Assembly (NCBI GenBank): GCA_037179335.1
Contig: JAKZHN010000011.1
Location: forward strand, 62,001 to 126,000
Direction of reading: 5' to 3'
Source: Cyclaneusma minus
Lineage: Eukaryota > Ascomycota > Leotiomycetes > Marthamycetales > Marthamycetaceae
DNA length: 64,000 bases
Below are positions 20,760 through 30,563 of this stretch, in pieces. The number at the start of each line of letters is the position of its first letter. Position 1 is the stretch's first letter. The notes under the pieces were generated by a model, which was not told where the DNA came from, did not search any database, and worked only from the letters and a program-made list of their open reading frames with translations. The position numbers and the translations under genes are program-made.

Positions 20760-23102
20760 TCAAACGCTGTTTGAGGTGTGCGGGCGCATCGGAGGATAGC
20801 AGGACTCGGGGTCAACCTCCTCGTCTTCGTCCGCGCCCTCAAGCTTCTCTCCCTTGACCCACGTGCTGATCTGGGACTCATGCTTGGGCATGTCGGTCGG
20901 CACATCGGTGGCGTTTTCGATGACCTTGCCGGCGTCCTCCTTGGTCTGGTCCTCCCATTCATCGTTCTTCTCACCAGTCTCACCGCTGACCACGACAGCA
21001 GCACGACCAGCTTCCGGCCGGAACTCAGGTGCCACGGCAGACAAGCTACTTCTGTGACTCTCTCGGCCCTTGCCCTTACCAGTCTCCTTGACCACCTCAG
21101 CACCGCCTTGCTTCTCGCCATCATCCATATCACCCCACTCTCCAACTCCATGTCCAACATCCGGACCAGGCTTTCCCACACCAGTATGATGAGGAACCGT
21201 CACGGCCATGAAAATTCTCGTGGGAGCCGGACTGGGGATAGCAGCCTGCAACGGTCTCAACGGCGGAAACACCATCTTGCCCTTCCTCGGCTGCATCATT
21301 CCAGGCGCAGCCATGTTCCTCCGCGATCCACCGGCCGCACTGCCTTGCTGGATCGCACCTCCAATGGCCAAGTTGCGCTCACGATCGCGCTTGAAGCTCT
21401 GTGGCTGGGTGGGAATCTCTGGGTCAGATACACTGCGACGACCACCTTGGGGCATGTCGGTTGGTGGTTGATGAACTTCATTGCTGGCTTCACGCTGCTG
21501 GGCGGCTTCGTATCGCAATCTGTCTGCGACGCTGTTGTCTTCGATGATCTCCTGGACATGGTGCTCAGAACCGGGACCGTAGCGGAATGCGTGCTGCGCG
21601 ATGGGCACTTGGTCGTATTGGTTGGGCGAGGGGTACCAGCGGGGCTTGCCGTCGAATTGACCGTGGCAGAGGTAGCCGGTGCCCTGGATGGGCTCGGGGT
21701 GGGGGCCGGGAGGTTGGGTGCCGTAGAAACGTGACATGGGATCGACTGGCACTGGATGTTCGGAACCGCGGTGACGGGATTGATGACGGGATGGATGACC
21801 GGATTGTGAAGGGCCGATGACAGACTGATGCTGGGGTTGTTCGATCATTCCTTGGATGCCGGGCTCGTAGCGAGGGTCACCTGGGTAAACGCCAATGTCG
21901 GCGAGAATCTCTTGAGGCGTACGCACCATTTGTGGCTGGCTCAGGGGCTGTTGGGGAGGGGGTCTTGCCCGTCTGCTTCGACCTCGGCCTTGTTCGTTGC
22001 CAGACATGCCTTGAGGGTCTTCACGGTGGTTGGAGGGGGCGTTCAAGGTGTAGGTGAAGCCACCGATTTCGACCACGGCTGCAGGACCTTGAGGAGCCAT
22101 CTGAGACGTACCTTGAGCAGGTAACGGAGCAGTCTGCGATGCTTGTGCATCACTAGCACGAGCTTCGTCCCGTTGCCTGGCGAAAATGGGTCCCCAGACT
22201 GGATCCAGGGGCTCAGGAGCAATTGGGGGGATTGGCAGGCTCTCAGGCCAGGTAAGCAGAACACCATAGGCGTCGTGGAAAGCAACAGAGCCATTGCCCA
22301 TGGGCTTCACCTCGTGCATCACTGGATGACGGAAAGGAAAGTTGGAGTGGCCTGGCTGATAAGTGTTCTCAGGGATCAGACGCTGGTGTCGAGGCACCTT
22401 CTTGTCCTTCACATCTTCCTTACCGTCTCTGTGTGAGTGATGTTCGGCCGAAGTCTGGTAAGTGTCAGATGCGTACTGCATGACCTCCTTGCCCTTCTTG
22501 CTGGACCTGGGCTTCTTGCGACGTTCTTGGCGAGCGTACTCAGCAGCCGGGTCATTGATCTGGCCATGCATATTGATGTAGATTGGTCCGGATGCAGCTC
22601 CTGTATGATGTCCTTGGCCGGAGCTGCCGGGGAATGCATCATGATGCTGTCCCGCATTGCCAGGTCCAGCTTGGATCTGCTGGGTGGGTACATAGCCATG
22701 GCTGCCGGGGAATGCATCGTGATGATGTCCCACATTGGCGGGTCCAGCTTCAATATGCTGTTGTCCATGACCAGGGTTGCTGGGGACTGCATTGTGATGC
22801 TGTCCGCCTTCCGAACCAGCAGGTCCAGGGGCAGGAAGAGTAGCAGGCAGATCTCTGAAGATCATTCCGCAGTTGCAGACACCAATAGCATGCTGATGCT
22901 TGTGTTCGTTCTCTTCTTGCAGAACTTTCTCGTTCCATTTCACGCGACCGCAAGGTTGGCAGTACTGGTTCATGTGCCAGGGCCGCTCGGCCGGGCTGGC
23001 ACAGACGTGGAACTGATCATTCTGAGAGGTGATCGGGCAAGGACGGATCTGGGGAGTCGTAGAGTGTCCGCAGACAAAGGACATGTATTCCTTGATACAC
23101 AT
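20760..23102 (-). CDS. Large low-complexity protein with Cys/His-rich N-terminus, unknown function (780 aa)
   Basis: One open frame from ATG 23102. Residues 1-80 hold eight cysteines (2, 11, 22, 34, 48, 51, 76, 78) with several His, including CGH, CQPCG and CNCG, which suggests a small metal-binding head of the type seen at the start of many uncharacterised Pezizomycotina proteins. Residues about 101-170 are three tandem imperfect copies of a ~26-residue unit (HHHDAFPGS...AGPGNAG). The rest is Pro/Gln/Gly/His-rich and probably disordered, with a conserved-looking block around residues 245-330 (HSNFPFRHPVMHEVKPMGNG then LTWPESLP). No membrane segment. I do not recognise a function; nucleic-acid or protein scaffolding is only a guess. 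Its promoter faces the satellite block. Confidence 0.6.
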   Translation of the reverse strand: MCIKEYMSFVCGHSTTPQIRPCPITSQNDQFHVCASPAERPWHMNQYCQPCGRVKWNEKVLQEENEHKHQHAIGVCNCGMIFRDLPATLPAPGPAGSEGGQHHNAVPSNPGHGQQHIEAGPANVGHHHDAFPGSHGYVPTQQIQAGPGNAGQHHDAFPGSSGQGHHTGAASGPIYINMHGQINDPAAEYARQERRKKPRSSKKGKEVMQYASDTYQTSAEHHSHRDGKEDVKDKKVPRHQRLIPENTYQPGHSNFPFRHPVMHEVKPMGNGSVAFHDAYGVLLTWPESLPIPPIAPEPLDPVWGPIFARQRDEARASDAQASQTAPLPAQGTSQMAPQGPAAVVEIGGFTYTLNAPSNHREDPQGMSGNEQGRGRSRRARPPPQQPLSQPQMVRTPQEILADIGVYPGDPRYEPGIQGMIEQPQHQSVIGPSQSGHPSRHQSRHRGSEHPVPVDPMSRFYGTQPPGPHPEPIQGTGYLCHGQFDGKPRWYPSPNQYDQVPIAQHAFRYGPGSEHHVQEIIEDNSVADRLRYEAAQQREASNEVHQPPTDMPQGGRRSVSDPEIPTQPQSFKRDRERNLAIGGAIQQGSAAGGSRRNMAAPGMMQPRKGKMVFPPLRPLQAAIPSPAPTRIFMAVTVPHHTGVGKPGPDVGHGVGEWGDMDDGEKQGGAEVVKETGKGKGRESHRSSLSAVAPEFRPEAGRAAVVVSGETGEKNDEWEDQTKEDAGKVIENATDVPTDMPKHESQISTWVKGEKLEGADEDEEVDPESCYPPMRPHTSNSV

Positions 23103-23439
23103 CGAGTGATGTGTTGGGGGGCACCTTGGGAGAAAGTAGCACTTGCGCAGCTTCTCTTTAAGGCTGGTGGAGTCGGAGTGCGACTCAAGGTTGATTGATA
23201 TCTGAAGCTTCTTGGAGCAGCGTTCGAGATGTGGTTGAGATTCTTTGAAGAAGTGCGGGTATCGGGTATCGTTGAAGAAGTTGCAGTAAGTGGTGGCTGG
23301 GAAGCAATTGTTGGTTGAGTAAGGACGGTATTGAAGGAAGGTTGCAGGATGGTTGTGGGAGATGAAAGAAGAGGAAGAGGATTCGAAGAGGGCGGGGATT
23401 GGGGTGGTATTTAAGCTCGGGACCCGGGGGCTTCGCCTC

Positions 23440-25480
23440 GCCTCTCAGTGGGGGTGAACTTGCGTCCTGCGGGCGCGACAATGGGAATTCATTGTGAACC
23501 TGCTTCACCCGGGCGGACAATAGGGACTACTCCATTGTGAATCTGCCATTGCGGGCGGACAATGGGGGCTCGCGTGGAATTCTCAAGTGAGAATTGGGCC
23601 CCCTGGGCGGACAATTGGGCGCGGAGCGGGAAGCAGCAGCAGCTGGGTTTGAGTGTATTTTACACGCGAAGCCGCGGAGCTGCCTGCGAGTCTGATCTGC
23701 AAACCTGTCTGCGAACCCGGTCTGCGAACCTGGCCTGCGAAACTGGTTTACGAACCTGGTTTACGACGACCTATAGAGAGTCTACTACTGTCCGTGGAAA
23801 TCACGACAGTATCACTGGTTCCTCTTTTGACAAACTTTTATTTGAAAGGGGCCGGCCTATTCTCGTTTGCATGGAAAATCATTGTGAACCTGCTTTACCT
23901 GGGCGTACAATACTAATAGGGACTACTCCATTGTGAATCTGCCATTGCGGGCGGACAATAGGAGCTCGCTATGAATTCTCAGATGAGGATTGGGTCCCTG
24001 GGCGGAAAATTGGGCCGCGGAGCGGAAAGCAGCAGAGTAGACCTTTCAAGCGAAACTGATCTGCGAAACTTAGGTATCCTGCGAGCCTGATCTTGCGAGC
24101 CTGATCTGCGAGCCTGATCTGCGACGATCTGTGGTGTCTATTACTGCCCGTGGAAATAACAATAGTATCACTGCACAAATTCGAAGTCACGAGCCAATTC
24201 CTCTTTTAACAACCTTTTATTTGAAGGGGGCCAGCCTGTTCTCTTTTGCATAAAAAATTATTGTGGACCCGCCTTACCGAACGAACAATGGGGACTACTC
24301 CATTATGAATTTGCCATTGCGGGCGGACAATAGGGGCTCGGTACAAATTCTCGCTCCTCTGGGCGGACAATTGGCCCTCGGGGCGAGAAGCAAGCACCTG
24401 GGTTTTGAGTAATCCTTTAGGCAAAGCTGCTTGCGAATCTGATCTGTAAAACTCATCTAAAAAACTTATTTGCAATCTGATCTGCAATAATCTATGGTGT
24501 CTATTAGTGTCCGTGGATGTCACGGTAGTATTGCTGCTCGAATTCGAACTCATAACCCCATTCCTTTAGCAACAACCTTTTATATGAAAGGGGTCGGGCT
24601 GTTCTCGTTTACATGAGAGTATGAGCCTAACTCATCGGAGGAACGATAGGAATTTCCTTGTTGTAAATTTGCCATTGCGGGCGGACAATGGGGGCTCAGG
24701 TTGTCACGACTTGATCGGGATTCGAACCGCATCCTCGTCTGGCCGACTTGGTTTGCTAGAGTGCCGTAGTGTAAACAGCCAGTACATTTTCAAGTGAGAA
24801 CAATACTGACAAGTCTAGTACATGAGGTCCGGGGCCGTAACACAGGTCAGTGATGAATTCTCATTTAGGGACTAGGCTTTCGGGCGGACAATGGGGACTA
24901 CTCTATTGAGAACTTGGCATTGCTGGCGGGCAATGGCGGCTCGCTAAAGAATTCTCGGGAGAGAATTAGGCCCCCAGGCGGATCATTGAGGCTCAGGTCA
25001 GAGATGAATTCTCGGTTCCGAATTACGTCCCCGGTAAACTATGGAGAATCAGTGACATGATAAATTCTCATGTGCGAATTAGGCCTCCAGACAGACAATG
25101 GGTGCTCAATCGTCAATTACCTAGGCGGCTGAGCGATAGAAGACTTGTCGATTGCAAGTAGTGAAGTGAGCCCCTGTGAGCGAGATCCCATAGTGGTCTT
25201 GGGTCAGGGCACACACTTTGACCAAGACAGGTCAGGTCATATATGCCGCGACAGTGCTGCTATGTAAGCTGTCTAATTCTGTCTGTGGGCATCACGACGT
25301 TAAAACCTACGGCCCAATGCTTTTAACAAAATTTTGTGTGAAAGGGGGAGGGACTTGGGGCCATATCACCTCTGAACGGGAGGTGAATCAGGTCACCCCG
25401 GGCGCGACAATGGGGATCGATTATAAACCAGCCTCACCCGGAGGAACAATAGTGACTACTTTAATCAGGGCCCTGGAGCG
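23440..25480. repeat. Decayed satellite-like tandem array, unit ~370 bp
   Basis: The block GGGACTACTCCATTGTGAAT followed by TTGCCATTGCGGGCGGACAA recurs, with variation, at about 23523, 23919, 24291, 24650 and 24893, so spacing is about 396, 372, 358 and 245 bp. Within a unit, GGGCGGACAAT itself recurs every 40-50 bp, giving a two-level repeat. Further units include TCTGATCTGCGAAC runs and CAACCTTTTATTTGAAAGGG. A last eroded copy of GGGCGCGACAATGGGGA is near 25400. No gene is supported inside. Confidence 0.7.
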
Positions 25481-25587
25481 GGATTATGGAAACTAGGCAG
25501 CCCTTCGATAAAAGAGGGCCACTGGGTTACCTGGTAAAGTAGATCCCTCGGTCAAATCTGTGATGATACTGCTGCTATTTAGGTGAA

Positions 25588-25606
25588 GCTGCTGCTGCTG
25601 CTGCTG
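25588..25606. repeat. (GCT)n microsatellite
   Basis: Six tandem GCT triplets in a gene-poor tract. Confidence 0.6.
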
Positions 25607-25805
25607 TTGATATACTGCTATCTATAGAAACCACAACCACGTTACCGATTGAACTTGAGTACTTAGTCCCTCTAACTGACTTGTTTGCCAGATTCTCGAA
25701 TAGGTGCAAACAACTTGCCATCAAACCAAAGGAGCTAAGGTGAATCAGGTCCCCGCGGGTCCGGGAATTCGCCCTTTAGGCAGGTGAGGTAGTATGATAG
25801 TATCA

Positions 25806-27073
25806 TAGGATCGCACTCCCGTTGACACTCGTAAGCGAAAATGCGAAGCTTGTCGTGAAAGTAGTCAAAAGTCTCGACGACTACCGCGACAAGAACTCCG
25901 AAAAAGACCTTCACCAGCAATTGCACCTTCAAACACCGTCGAAAGCATCCTCACCATGTTCCTCTCCCTTGTCCACACGTGGCGCCTCTTTAGGACCGTC
26001 CTCGCAGTCATCCTCTACCGTTTCGTTGCCATGTACAAAAGGGTCGCCAGTGCCTACATCACCCTCCTCGCCAACTCTGCAGCCCGTCGAACCCCCTTCC
26101 ATCGCCACTGGGCCTGGTACGTGACCATGGCTTGTCTTCGTCACAACTGTTGTAACTGTTGTCATCGCTATTATGCATCAAGACCAACTTTATGGGGATG
26201 TTCTGATCAGCGCGCCCCTGAGTCCCTGACTGGTTTCGTTTGCCAAATTCCAAATGGCAAACCATTTATCATCAAGTCAAAGGAGCCAGGACAGAATGAC
26301 AGGAACCTACCAGGTGAATTAGGTTAAGCTTCTTCATCAGAGACACACACTAGGCTAGCTCCAGCTTCACATCTCTTCGGTGGCCCACAAGCCTCCTGTC
26401 GCTTATCTTTCTCCACTAGCCCACCGAGATCACTATAGGTATCTAGCTAGCACAGTGACTAACAAAGCTTCCACTAGCACGCTCAACCACTCTGGTTTTT
26501 CTACTTCTGCTGAACCCAAAACCCTAAGGAACATACAACCTGCCTTGGCTACTGAAACTGAGCTTCCGCCGATACCGGCAACGACTTGCCTGCTGTTTTT
26601 ACACATCCCGTTGACATAACTACTTCGGCGACTATCGCAGCAAAGGTCCCCTATTAGTCTCCCTCTTCCCAACGGTCGCTGTCTGGGTGGAAGTTGTGGA
26701 CCCCATACTGCCGGCTGACTCCGACGTCGCGATGGACCTCGAATCAGCTGTCTTCCCTACTGGTAGACTGCGAGTATCACGCAAGATCGAAGATCTTTTC
26801 AAGACAGGGTCTCTGCTTCCTCCGGTGTATCTTGAGGTGACTTGCTCATCCACTGCTACGCTCCGAGGCTCGCGCGTGATGAAACTTCTTCCTAAGGACG
26901 CAATTGGAGGTGCGCCCCCTGAGCAGGGTAATGGAATAATAGCAGGTCAATCGGTTAGAGTAGACTCCTTCGCTTACAGACAGCAATTCTCTTCGGTTGA
27001 AGTAGGCCCTTCGGTTAGATCTATGATGAATCTACTGACATTGGGTAACAAAAAGGCCTTCAATTCAGACTAA
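25806..27073 (+). pseudogene. Coding-like debris, unidentified
   Basis: Several adjacent plus-strand frames look protein-like but do not form one gene. From 25822 a Ser/Pro-rich frame runs to a TGA near 26123, beyond which the same frame continues into a hydrophobic run (WLVFVTTVVTVVIAI) and stops near 26223. A second frame spans 26380-26619, and a third, of about 129 codons with no recognisable domain, spans 26687-27073. Direct repeats (CAAAGGAGC...GGTGAATYAGGT) near 25728-25750 and 26278-26322 bracket the first part. It could be an eroded element or an orphan multi-exon gene. Confidence 0.25.
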
Positions 27074-27328
27074 TATTTCTCTCCTTCTTCCCAGCCATAC
27101 TTTCTGATATTGACAATTTGCAATGGCTTCATTCATTTGCGGGGAATTCCGACGTCTCAACATGGTGAAGCAAGTTAGGCATCTTAGTATTGTCAACGAT
27201 GGTTGAGCATGACACATCTCCCCCCCCTCCTGACCTCACCCCTGACTCATCCCGTCACCCACCCACACACAAATCACGAAATTAACTGATTGAAATTAGC
27301 AATATTAGATAGTAAGGCCAAAAAATAT

Positions 27329-27445
27329 GGGCTGTGCCGGATTCGAACCGGCGTCCTCCTAACTGTGAGATGTAGAAACTACCCCCATGAGTAAATCCCA
27401 TGGGTTCTACCACTGTTAAGTGCGCTACCATTGTGCCAACAGTCC
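27329..27445 (-). ncRNA. tRNA-like Pol III gene with a long hairpin in place of the anticodon arm
   Basis: Minus strand: acceptor GGACTGT pairs with ACAGCCC at six of seven positions; D arm GGCACAATGGTAGCGC (three of four pairs, A-C mismatch); perfect T arm GCCGG-TTCGAAT-CCGGC; discriminator A and a T6 run right after (27327-27320). Between D and T arms lie about 70 nt that fold as a long irregular hairpin (TTAACAGTGGTAGAA with TTCTAC...CACAGTTA; inner CCCATG with CATGGG). Pairing CTTAA with TTAGG gives a possible anticodon stem, but position 33 would be A, not T, and no convincing anticodon or intron border follows. It may be a tRNA pseudogene, an intron-containing tRNA with a mutated loop, or a tRNA-like RNA. 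Confidence 0.5.
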
Positions 27446-29680
27446 TTTTGTTGTTGTATGACACCCTACTGCATTTTCTAATTGATAACCGCAACATTCT
27501 AGGTACCACAGACTCAATTCATCAAAGGGTCCACAGATGAGGTGTTAACCTTTCTGACTTTGGCAAACCTCCTAAGTGATTTTGTTTGCTAGAGTGCAAA
27601 CAAGTTAATTGAGCCAAATAAGTTTTTCGAAAACGGAGCACACTCTCAACTTGCTTTCTACCTTAGCGGTGTCTAGGGCCGCGGCACTGCTTGCATTGAT
27701 GTGAAGCTACCCAACTGATAGAAGGGTGGTTATTATCACTTGCGAGAAGGACATGGAAGTCGTAAATTTGACCAGACATCGACAGAGATGTCGCAACACG
27801 AGCTGTTCATCTTCTGTCGGAAAGAGCTGTATATCGCACTTCAACCGGGAGATGATAGAGATGCACAATATGAACGATTTGTCTTCACTAGCAAGAAAAA
27901 CATGGTTCTCGCACTCTATCCAGGCATCGGTGACAAAGTCCAAAGTACAAGCTTAAAACTACTTGCGAGAACACACAAAAATCACACAAGAATCTTCACT
28001 TGCGAGAAAAAACATGCAAGTCGCGGCTGACACGCCAAGTAATACCAACCACTCCAATCAGTATTGATGATGCTGTATCGAAGCCAATAATCCTAGACCG
28101 ATATATCGCTAGCAATGTTGCAAGTATGGACAACCCCATCCCAACAGTCCGTTGTCAGCAAAGTTTGTTGGCAATGGCCATTAATCCACCTAAGTAATCT
28201 CAAATTCAATGCCTCATCATACGCGTGCTCACCGTCCGATGATCATGATGGATGATAGGAAACGAAAGTGGATCAGGCCTCCAGAGTGGGATAAATGGTA
28301 ACAGTAGCAGGCCATTCTGTCAAAGCAAAACCCCTCGGTAAAGTTTGAGGTGATACTGCTGCCATTTAGTTGAAGCTGTGTACATAGCAGATAAGTTCAC
28401 TTAAAGCAGGCCGCAGTGCGAAACTGCGAACAATTTGTCTGTGATGCAATTCTGCCCCTGATGTAAATTCTCGACCCCTGATTCGACTGCCTTGCTTCGA
28501 TGCAAACCTGCTGTTCCTAATACTAATATGCTACCTGATGCAAGCTACCACCGCTGATAGAAATCTGCTATAGAAACAAATCAGGACTTCATCCCCACTC
28601 CGCCTCTCGACTTCGTCGCTTCAATCAGCTTGGTTTGGTAAAACCCTGCGCTATAGCAAGCAAGTCTCCTTGAGCTATCTCTAGGTAGGTATATCAAAGC
28701 ACGAAATACACTATCAGGATCTGCTTTAAACAGGGCCATGGAACCTGCCCATTTCCACCTTATCCGAAGCGAAATTCTCAACTCCTGTATTTTACTTCGT
28801 GGATGAGCTTGATCTAGTACCTACCTACTTACGAGGGGAACTAGCTATCCAGGGAATTTTCTGAGATACGGGGGGGCTTTGATTGGACGAGAGGAATATG
28901 ATTAGCTGTCTGGTCTGCTGTCAATTGCCCGCGCTGGATTTGGAAGGGAGAGGGGCTATCGAACGAGACTCCTGGTGTCGAACATTAATTTCTCGTGTTG
29001 AACGCTGAATTACGTTTCAAACGTTGGATCTCGTACGAGCGTCTATTGCCGTATCCGATGTGCTCGAGGCCTTTATTATGTGGCTTTAACTAGCCTAGAC
29101 CCACATATATAGCATCCAGAGCAGCCAGCAGGAGAGTCACAAGGCCTTCGACTTCCTAGCCTGTACCAAGTCCCGAGTCTCTGTCGCGGCAAAGCAAACA
29201 TGTCACCCATCGCTCAAGCTGTCGGCGCCAAACTCTTCTGCCGATTCGCACCAACAAGCCTCTTTTAGCCTCCAAAACTTAAGCTAGCGGCTCTATATCC
29301 TCGCTTGCAACAACTTCAGGAGTTTTGTTGCACATCGACAAAAACATCATGCCGTATATCAAAAGTTGCCAAATTGACTCAGGATCCCGACTATCTGGGT
29401 CTTACAAGCAATAGGATGTTAGTGAAAGAGTTGTCAGTTTCGGGTCCGCGGTTTGAGGAACTACTTGGTTTGAAGCTTGTGAAGATTTGTCGTGCGAGGC
29501 GTGAGACGATGCTGCATAGGAGGCAAGCCGTCTTTTCTGGGTCGACCATGCGGCTTGGGAGCGGCAGCAATTAGAATTGCACGAGAGCTTGATTCGTGGC
29601 CATGTTCTCGGGTACTCTGTGCATAAAGGCGCTTATGGCCGGGACAGAGAAAGGGCCTTGTTGATTGTTGACGGCAGCAC
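27446..29680. other. Gene-poor region
   Basis: Only short unrelated frames. ACTTGCGAGAA...ACATG motifs recur near 27738, 27890 and 27998. A TATA-like ACATATATAGCATCC at 29102-29116 precedes a 22-codon ORF at 29200, which may be a chance match. No gene is supportable. Confidence 0.4.
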
Positions 29681-29689
29681 CCAAACCAC

Positions 29690-29962
29690 GTTTTCAGCAT
29701 CTGCATTACCAGGGTTGTAGAGCCACAACGCTTATTCTCGTCCGCACCCTCCACCGAGAACCTCACCACGGTTGAGCCCTTCGTCTTCGGTGCTGGCAAG
29801 CTGGAAGCCGTAGGCGAAGACTTGGTTCTTGATCATGTAGTCGGCGAGCTCGTAGAGACTGGTGTCCAGGACGCCTTTGATCTCGAGAGACTCGTCTTCG
29901 TCGAATGCGGATCCGATGTAGTGGGCTTTGTCGTATGGGTGGCCAGAGAATGTGAGGCCTGC
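29690..29962 (-). pseudogene. Isolated exon-like fragment, unidentified
   Basis: A minus-strand frame without an ATG reads as an ordered, protein-like segment (AGLTFSGHPYDKAHYIGSAF, then a charged stretch ending LASTEDEG) for about 80 codons, bounded upstream by a TAA and downstream by a stop near 29715. Its composition differs from the surrounding noise. I do not recognise the family; it is probably the remnant of a larger gene or one exon whose partners I cannot find. Confidence 0.35.
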
Positions 29963-30563
29963 CTGCCAGTCGAGTTACTACAACTCGGTCGACCAACATT
30001 GCTAATTAAAAGACCAGCGAAATAACGCTTAACAACTACTAACAAATCACTTCCTTCTGCCCATCCACCCACTCAGCGAACTTGCATACGTGCCCAAGTG
30101 AGGAAGTGAATGGAAAGAGTCGCTTGGAATAGCTTACATGTATAAATTTCCACAAGATTTCTCCAACGTATTCAGGCGACTTCCATTGGTGTGGTGGTTA
30201 AGTGAGAAGTCCTGTTTCAGGCAATCCATGAACAAACACAGCACATCTGAAGACTGAATATTAGGGGTATGAAGCAAGATATAATTGCACTAGGCAATTC
30301 TTAATACCAAAAGAAGGGAGATCCCCAATCACAGCCGACCATCAGAAGGGAACAAGAAGGTATCCGAAAGTTCATGCAGTCTTTCCCTAGGTAGCCCACG
30401 GTCGGGTACTGCAGTGCAGCCAATGTAACGTGAAAAAACCGAAGTCCATGCCTCTCCCTATGTTCAAGGAAGGAAAAACAAGCGTCTGGCGGAAAGCACA
30501 GCAACCGCATCGCTTCCGCTTCAAATTCACAATGCTCATCTATGCCCCCTCCTCACTTCGCTC
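29963..30563. other. Intergenic region
   Basis: No supportable gene; it includes the 3' flank of the kinase gene. Confidence 0.4.

Noticed and set aside
24700..24790. tRNA-like B box (GGTTCGAATCCC, minus strand 24728-24717)
   Set aside because: The T stem has two mismatches, and no acceptor pairing, A box or T-run could be found.
29200..29268. 22-codon ORF after a TATA-like sequence
   Set aside because: Too short, no homology recognisable, and such arrangements are expected by chance in 7 kb of non-coding DNA.
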